A DNA stretch of 18,916 bases from positions 1 through 18,916 of the forward strand of contig DJOD01000019.1 in NCBI GenBank assembly GCA_002437115.1, given 5' to 3'. Both the position numbers and the translations under genes were made by a program. The notes under the pieces were generated by a model. It had not been told where the DNA came from. It saw only the letters and a program-made list of their open reading frames with translations, and ran no database searches. This document shows positions 14,280-18,916 of this stretch, in pieces. Position 1 is the first letter of the stretch, and every line of letters starts with the position of its first letter. Origin of the DNA: Prevotella sp. UBA6447 (GTDB lineage Bacteria > Bacteroidota > Bacteroidia > Bacteroidales > Bacteroidaceae).

Positions 14280-14762
14280 CGCATTTCTCCGTGATTCTTC
14301 TCTCTCTTGAAGTTGGCGACGCCTTCTTTTTAAGTTTTATTAATAGTTTGACGGCGCTCCGCCTTCGTTTCCCTCTCTCATCCGGGGGTGCGCCATGGAT
14401 GGCCTGCCGAGGACCCAAGCGTAAGGCGAGCGGTGTCGTCTGGTTGCATCTCACCTATGCGACAGGTAGTTCGAAATCCAGGGAATCGCCTCTTTCGGCC
14501 TCGGAATTGTGCCGCAGGCCGCTCGTTTCCTTCCGACTATGGCCAATTGCGCGCGCTCCATGAGGAAAAAAAACATGGGCGCAACGCGCTGCCACTTGTC
14601 TTTTGACACTTGCGGGTGGAAAGAGCGATGATTTCAACGCCTCGACTGGGGCTTTGCATGGCTGGAGGGGTGGTTTTTGTGATGTCGTATTTCATTTTGT
14701 CTTATTCGTTAATAAGTTAACATGCTGATTATCAGCCTTTGAGAGGAAAGTGGCGGTGGTGG

Positions 14763-14925
14763 AATCTTCCAATTCCAAATCTTCCAATTAATTTTCAAGG
14801 GGTGACAATTTCTTCTTTCTTATATATAACTACTTAATAATTAATTAGTTATAAAGTTTATAAGAAGGGGATTTGTCTTGATGTACCCTTATTGGAATTT
14901 GGAAGAACTGGAATATTGGAAGATT
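14763..14925. repeat. Nested inverted-repeat element (about 163 bp)
   Basis: The outer arms are 14763-14787 and 14899-14925: an exact 11-bp pairing (AATCTTCCAAT with ATTGGAAGATT), a 2-nt bulge, then 12 of 14 pairs. The inner arms are TTCTTATA and TATAACTA (14817-14832) against TAGTTATA (14846-14853) and TATAAGAA (14859-14866). The DNA between is strongly AT-rich. It has no coding content; a MITE-like or other dispersed repeat, or a structured RNA, are the main options. Confidence 0.7.
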
Positions 14926-15026
14926 GCGGTCTGCGCCAGCCTTGCGGTCTGGCTTCCCTCTCTGAGGCAACGTGGCACACGCCCCGCCCAACGTGGGATG
15001 GGAGATGTTCGTGAAGAAAAAGAATT

Positions 15027-15061
15027 CCCCCAACCCGCAGTATCACTACTCTGGTTGGGGG
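15027..15061 (+). terminator. Terminator-like hairpin upstream of htpG
   Basis: A perfect 9-bp GC-rich stem (CCCCCAACC at 15027-15035, GGTTGGGGG at 15053-15061) with a 17-nt loop, followed by CTCTTTTTAACCTTTT. There is no recognised plus-strand gene before it, so it may end an unrecognised transcript or act in the htpG leader. Confidence 0.55.
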
Positions 15062-15271
15062 CTCTTTTTAACCTTTTAAAAACTAACCTTAACCTATCGA
15101 AATGAATCTATGCTACAAAAATAGCTGTTTCCGAGATACATCTTGTCAAATATTCAGAAAAAGTTCAAAGTAATTTTCGCAAACCGCCTTGCTCACCCCC
15201 GCTTGCCGTTTATGGCACACCTTTTGCAATCCTTTAGCCGAAGAAGAAGAAAAAATCAAAATACCATTATC

Positions 15272-17326
15272 ATGCAAAAAGGAAATATTGGGGTTACAAC
15301 CGAGAACATTTTCCCCGTCATCAAAAAGTTTCTCTACTCAGACCATGAGATTTTCCTCCGCGAGATGATCAGCAACGCCGTTGACGCGACGCAGAAGCTG
15401 AAGACCCTGGCCCAGAAAGGCGACTTCAAAGGCGACCTGGGCGACCTAACCATCCATGTCACCCTGGACAAGGACGCCAAGACCTTGACCATCAGCGACC
15501 GGGGCATAGGCATGACCGCCGAGGAGATTGACAAGTACATCAACCAGATAGCCTTCTCAGGGGTCACCGACTTCCTTGACAAGTACAAGGACGAGGCCAA
15601 CGCCATCATCGGCCATTTCGGACTGGGATTCTATTCGTCGTTCATGGTCAGCGACAAGGTGGAAATCGTCACCAAGAGCTACAAGGAGGGCGCCAAGGCC
15701 ATCAAGTGGAGCTGCGACGGGTCTCCATCATTCACCATCGACGATGCCGAAAAGGCTGACAGGGGCTCCGACATCATCCTCCACATCTCCGACGACTGCA
15801 AAGACTTCCTGGAAAAGGCACGAATCGAGCAACTGCTCAACAAGTATTGCAAGTTCATGCCCGTGCCAGTGGCTTTCGGAAAGAAGACCGAATGGAAAGA
15901 CGGCAAGCAAGTGGAAACCAAAGAGGACAACATCATCAACAACGTGGAGCCCCTTTGGACAAAGACCCCTTCCACCTTGAAAGACGAAGACTACAAGAGC
16001 TTCTACCGCACCTTGTATCCCATGCAGGACGAGCCCTTGTTCTGGATACACCTCAACGTGGACTACCCGTTCCACCTGACAGGCATCCTCTACTTCCCAC
16101 GCACCCACAGCAACATCGACTTGCAGCGCAACAAGATACAGCTCTACTGCAACCAGGTGTTTGTCACCGACCAGGTGGAGGGCATCGTGCCCGACTTCCT
16201 GACGTTGCTCCACGGTGTCATCGACTCGCCCGACATCCCGCTTAACGTGAGCCGCAGCTACCTGCAGAGCGACGCCAACGTGAAGAAAATCTCCACCTAC
16301 ATCACCAAGAAGGTGGCCGACCGCCTACAGCAGACCTTCAAGGACGACCGCAAGGACTATGAGGCCAAGTGGGACGACCTGAAGATCTTCATCAACTATG
16401 GTATGCTCTCGCAAGACGACTTCTACGACCGCGCCAAGGACTTCGCGCTGCTTAAGGACGTGGAGGGCAAGTTCTTCACCTTTGAAGAGTACAAGGCCCT
16501 CATCAAGGACAACCAAACAGACAAGAACGGCGAGCTCGTCTACCTCTACGCCACCAACAAGGAAGACCAGTTCTCCTACATCAAGTCGGCCGAGGCCAAA
16601 GGCTACAGCGTGCTGCTGCTCGACGGGCAGCTTGACGTGCCCATGGTCTCCATGCTGGAGCAGAAGTTTGAGAAGAGCCATTTTGCCCGCGTGGACGCAG
16701 ACATCATCGACCGCCTCATTGTCAAGGAGGACAAGAAAGAAGAGACCATCAAGGGCGACGACCGCGACAATTTGTCAGAGGTGTTCCGCTCGCAGATGCC
16801 CAAGATGGACAAGGCGCAGTTCAACGTGGATGTCGAGTCGCTGGGCGAAAGCGCGCAACCCGTCATCATCACCGAGAGCGAGTATATGCGGCGCATGAAG
16901 GAGATGAGCAAGTTCCAGCCCGGCATGAGCTTCTACGGCCAGATGCCCGACACCTACACCATCGTGCTCAACGCCGACCACAAGCTGGTCAAGGAGGTGC
17001 TGGCAGACGCCAGCAAGGCCACCGAGGAAGCCCTCAAGCCCATCACAAGCGAGCTGAAAGGACTGTCAGCCCGACTGTCCGCCCTGCGCCAGAGCCAAAA
17101 CGGCAAGAAGCCCGAAGAGGTAACGCAAGAGGAAAAAGACGACCTGCAGAAGACGCAGAAAGCCGTCGATGAGCAACACGACAAGAAAAACCAGGTGCTC
17201 AGCGACTATGCCAAGGGCAACAACGTCGTGCACCAGCTGATCGACCTAGCCTTGCTGCAGAACGGCATGCTCAAGGGAGAAGCCCTCGACAAGTTCCTCA
17301 AGCGGTCGGTCGACATGATCAAATGA
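15272..17326 (+). CDS. htpG: Hsp90-family molecular chaperone HtpG
   Basis: A 684-residue cytoplasmic ATP-dependent chaperone. The N-terminal GHKL ATPase domain shows FLREMISNAVDATQKL (Glu31, Asn35), SDRGIGMT (Asp76, Gly78, Gly80) and GHFGLGFYSSFMVSDKVEI (from residue 114). The middle domain contains LFWIHLNVDYPF, YFPRTHSNIDLQRNKIQLYC, the catalytic-loop segment LNVSRSYLQSD, and FINYGMLSQDDFYDRAKDF. The C-terminal dimerisation region ends LIDLALLQNGMLKGEALDKF. There is no C-terminal MEEVD, as expected in bacteria. An in-frame ATG at 15143 would add 43 residues, but ATG 15272 starts the conserved sequence MQKGNIGVTTENIFPVIKKF. Its stop overlaps the nth start by 4 nt. Confidence 0.97.
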   Translation: MQKGNIGVTTENIFPVIKKFLYSDHEIFLREMISNAVDATQKLKTLAQKGDFKGDLGDLTIHVTLDKDAKTLTISDRGIGMTAEEIDKYINQIAFSGVTDFLDKYKDEANAIIGHFGLGFYSSFMVSDKVEIVTKSYKEGAKAIKWSCDGSPSFTIDDAEKADRGSDIILHISDDCKDFLEKARIEQLLNKYCKFMPVPVAFGKKTEWKDGKQVETKEDNIINNVEPLWTKTPSTLKDEDYKSFYRTLYPMQDEPLFWIHLNVDYPFHLTGILYFPRTHSNIDLQRNKIQLYCNQVFVTDQVEGIVPDFLTLLHGVIDSPDIPLNVSRSYLQSDANVKKISTYITKKVADRLQQTFKDDRKDYEAKWDDLKIFINYGMLSQDDFYDRAKDFALLKDVEGKFFTFEEYKALIKDNQTDKNGELVYLYATNKEDQFSYIKSAEAKGYSVLLLDGQLDVPMVSMLEQKFEKSHFARVDADIIDRLIVKEDKKEETIKGDDRDNLSEVFRSQMPKMDKAQFNVDVESLGESAQPVIITESEYMRRMKEMSKFQPGMSFYGQMPDTYTIVLNADHKLVKEVLADASKATEEALKPITSELKGLSARLSALRQSQNGKKPEEVTQEEKDDLQKTQKAVDEQHDKKNQVLSDYAKGNNVVHQLIDLALLQNGMLKGEALDKFLKRSVDMIK

Positions 17327-17970
17327 CAAGAAAGGAACGCTACGAGCGCGTGCTCGGCACCTTCAGGTCACAACAGCCACACGTGACGACAGAGTTGCTG
17401 TTTGCCTCGGCATTTCAGCTCCTCGTCGCCACCGTGCTGTCTGCCCAATGCACTGACAAGCGTGTCAACGAAGTGACACCTGAACTTTTCAGGCATTACC
17501 CCGACGCACGCCACATGGCGTCGGCCAACCTGGAGGATGTGTTGGAACACATCCGGTCGGTGAGCTACCCCAACGCCAAGGCGAGCCACCTCATAGAGAT
17601 GGCTCGCATGCTCGTCGACAAGCATGGGGGCGAAGTGCCAGAAAGTCACCAAGAGCTGGTAAAACTTCCTGGCGTAGGTCAAAAAACGGCCAACGTCGTG
17701 GAAGCCGTCTGGTTCGGACACGCCACCATGGCCGTCGACACGCACGTCTACCGCGTGGCCCACAGGCTCGGGCTGGTGCCCAAGGATGCCCAAACGCCCC
17801 TCAAGGTTGAGCGATACCTCATGCGCCACATTCCGCACGACGACATACCCAACGCACACCATTGGCTCCTGCTCCACGGGCGTTATGTGTGCAAAAGCGC
17901 GAAGCCCCTCTGCTCCGAGTGTCAATTCGACAAATTCTGTCCCAAGCTGCTGGAAGGAAGCAAGCTCTGA
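17323..17970 (+). CDS. nth: Endonuclease III, DNA glycosylase/AP lyase
   Basis: A 215-residue base-excision repair enzyme that removes oxidised pyrimidines and nicks at abasic sites. The helix-hairpin-helix is LPGVGQKTANVV with catalytic Lys121, and catalytic Asp139 is in AVDTHVYRVAHRLGL. A 4Fe-4S cluster loop near the C-terminus has Cys190, Cys197, Cys200 and Cys206 in the spacing C-x6-C-x2-C-x5-C. Length is standard. The ATG overlaps the htpG stop (ATGA, 17323-17326), so translation is coupled and the two genes share a transcript. Confidence 0.97.
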   Translation: MTRKERYERVLGTFRSQQPHVTTELLFASAFQLLVATVLSAQCTDKRVNEVTPELFRHYPDARHMASANLEDVLEHIRSVSYPNAKASHLIEMARMLVDKHGGEVPESHQELVKLPGVGQKTANVVEAVWFGHATMAVDTHVYRVAHRLGLVPKDAQTPLKVERYLMRHIPHDDIPNAHHWLLLHGRYVCKSAKPLCSECQFDKFCPKLLEGSKL

Positions 17971-17976
17971 CTGCTC

Positions 17977-17992
17977 CCCCAACGCCTTGGGG
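17977..17992 (+). terminator. Small hairpin between nth and the DUF2461 gene
   Basis: CCCCAA (17977-17982) and TTGGGG (17987-17992) pair around a 4-nt loop, and CAAAATTCTTTT follows. The stem is only 6 bp, so it may be a weak or partial terminator in a 55-nt gap between same-strand genes. Confidence 0.35.
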
Positions 17993-18025
17993 CAAAATTC
18001 TTTTATCACAACTACAAGAAAGGAC

Positions 18026-18739
18026 ATGGACACAACATCAATTCTGAACTTCCTGCAACAAATAGCCATCCACAACGAGACCACATGGTTCCATGAGCAC
18101 AAGACAGCATACCTGCAAGCCAAGAAAGAGTTTGAAGAGGGCGTAGCCAAGGCCATCAAGGCCATCACCACCTTCGACCCCTCCGTAGCCCACCTCACGC
18201 CCAAGGACTGCTGCTACCGATTCAACCGCGACATACGCTTTTCCAAGGACAAGAGCCCCTACAAGCGACATTTTGGCGCATACATCTCCGCCCACGGGAA
18301 GAAGGGACTCCATGGCGGCTATTACATCCACCTGCAGCCAGACCATTGCCTACTGGCCGCAGGTGCTTACTGCCTGCCGACCAACATCCTCACAGCCATG
18401 CGCAACGAAATCATGGGCAACATCGACGAATGGAGGGCATGCGTGGAAAACCGCGCGTTTGTCAAGGCGTTCGGCAAGCCAGGCGAAGGACATTGGGACG
18501 ATGACTACAACATGTCGGACAAAGGATTCGGCATAGCGCACCTGAAAAAGGCACCACGAGACTTCCCCGCCGACTATGAGTACATCCGCTACCTGAAGAT
18601 GAAAGACTACTGTTGCTGGAAACGCGTGGACGACAACTTCTTCGCCCGTCCCGACTGGCTGCGGCAAACGACCGACCTCTTCCAAGTGGCCAAGCCCATG
18701 ATGGACTTCACCAACAGCGTCATCGACGACTATGAATAG
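18026..18739 (+). CDS. DUF2461 (TIGR02453) family protein
   Basis: A 237-residue soluble protein of unknown function. Family features are the N-terminal LNFLQQIAIHNETTWFHEHK and AYLQAKKEFEE segments, YRFNRDIRFSKDKSPYKRHF, GAYISAHGKKGLHGGYYIHL, and a C-terminal YLKMKDYCCWKRVDDNF. The ATG at 18026 is preceded by AAGAAAGGAC and opens the conserved region; the same frame is open upstream to 17786 but overlaps nth. It lies 55 nt after nth and may be read from the htpG-nth transcript. DUF2461 proteins are widespread in Bacteroidetes and no biochemical role can be given from sequence. Confidence 0.9.
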   Translation: MDTTSILNFLQQIAIHNETTWFHEHKTAYLQAKKEFEEGVAKAIKAITTFDPSVAHLTPKDCCYRFNRDIRFSKDKSPYKRHFGAYISAHGKKGLHGGYYIHLQPDHCLLAAGAYCLPTNILTAMRNEIMGNIDEWRACVENRAFVKAFGKPGEGHWDDDYNMSDKGFGIAHLKKAPRDFPADYEYIRYLKMKDYCCWKRVDDNFFARPDWLRQTTDLFQVAKPMMDFTNSVIDDYE

Positions 18740-18752
18740 CCCACGCGGCCTA

Positions 18753-18790
18753 CCCCAGCCCGTCATGACGAGCACCGCAACGGGCTGTGG
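18753..18790 (+). terminator. Hairpin after the DUF2461 gene
   Basis: CAGCCCGT (18756-18763) and ACGGGCTG (18780-18787) pair perfectly, with two further G-C pairs after one mismatch. It is 13 nt past the stop codon. There is no T-run, so it is only a possible terminator. Confidence 0.4.
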
Positions 18791-18845
18791 ATATGAGGGA
18801 AACAAACGAAAAAACGAAGAAAATCGCAAAAAAGTATCCATAAAA

Positions 18846-18877
18846 TTTGGAAGTTCCAACAATTAGCCGTACCTTTG
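18846..18877 (+). promoter_or_regulatory. Canonical Bacteroidetes promoter of a tRNA gene
   Basis: TTTG at 18846-18849, a 20-nt spacer, then TACCTTTG at 18870-18877. Both -33 (TTTG) and -7 (TAnnTTTG) elements match the consensus. It lies 18 nt upstream of the tRNA 5' end, the best promoter in the window. Confidence 0.85.
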
Positions 18878-18895
18878 CACTCGCTTAAACAAAGA

Positions 18896-18916
18896 GGCTC
18901 CGTAGCTCAACTGAAT
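18896..18916 (+). tRNA. 5' part of a tRNA gene, cut by the window end
   Basis: GGCTCCG (acceptor strand, 18896-18902), TA (positions 8-9), then GCTC and AACTGAAT, the D-arm 5' strand and D-loop. The promoter and the standard acceptor/D-arm spacing support a tRNA. The anticodon is outside the window, so the amino acid cannot be stated. Confidence 0.75.

Larger units (their letters stand above)
14280..15271. other. Long gene-free region between rpsP and htpG
   Basis: About 990 nt with no convincing coding region. The part at about 14340-14640 is GC-rich with short open frames on both strands (60-129 codons) that lack start signals and domains. From about 14690 it becomes AT-rich and carries a nested inverted repeat (14763-14925), a short direct repeat (TTGCGGTCTG at 14924-14933 and 14942-14951), a GC hairpin (15027-15061) and the htpG leader. 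Confidence 0.7.

Noticed and set aside
14455..15046. Small minus-strand open frames (60-62 codons) in the rpsP-htpG gap
   Set aside because: No start signals or domains, overlap each other and the inverted repeat; treated as non-coding.
15143..15271. 43-residue N-terminal extension of HtpG
   Set aside because: The extension is not part of the conserved HtpG start; MQKGNIGVTTENIFPV at 15272 is.
17368..18204. 278-codon minus-strand open frame over nth and the DUF2461 start
   Set aside because: Antisense to two confidently identified genes, no domain features.

Overview
The window reads as a chromosomal segment of a Bacteroidales bacterium, most likely Prevotellaceae. Several points support this. 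Several start regions carry the Bacteroidetes -7 promoter element TAnnTTTG. Secreted proteins end in short tails like type IX secretion sorting domains. Ribosomal protein S16 has a long Ala/Glu/Lys tail, and there is a DUF2461 protein and a phosphate-selective porin of the Bacteroidetes kind. Most of the window is ordinary chromosomal gene content with standard stop codons. No phage, CRISPR array or intact insertion sequence was seen.

Layout from left to right. An outer-membrane beta-barrel gene (+, ends 716) converges on a ZIP-family metal transporter (-, 815-1564) that is interrupted by an in-frame TGA. Next is a minus-strand cluster (2023-5663): an OprO/OprP-type phosphate-selective porin, a lipoprotein with two tandem lamin-tail domains, and a secreted calcineurin-like phosphoesterase. 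Divergent from it is a secreted beta-sandwich protein (5837-6679). The region between the two transcription units (5690-5811) carries a mirror-symmetric set of 11-bp-phased repeats placed equally far from two -7 elements. This is the most interesting regulatory signal here and fits a response-regulator (PhoB/PhoP-type) operator. I infer that the locus is a phosphate-scavenging module.

From 6860 to 8166 lies a decayed type III restriction-modification locus. Fragments of the Mod methyltransferase and Res endonuclease are joined by internal deletions and frameshifts. A minus-strand envelope operon follows (11658 down to 8251): a small secreted protein, a YcbB-type L,D-transpeptidase lipoprotein, an ECF sigma factor, a single-span membrane protein that is probably its anti-sigma factor, and a Spy/CpxP-like periplasmic protein. 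The genes are spaced 2 and 17 nt apart, then 78 nt, then a 4-nt overlap.

The right part is housekeeping: kdsB (+), a compact DnaJ-family co-chaperone (-), rpsP (-), about 1 kb without genes that contains a long nested inverted repeat, then htpG and nth (4-nt overlap) and a DUF2461 gene (+). The window ends inside the 5' part of a tRNA gene preceded by a canonical promoter.
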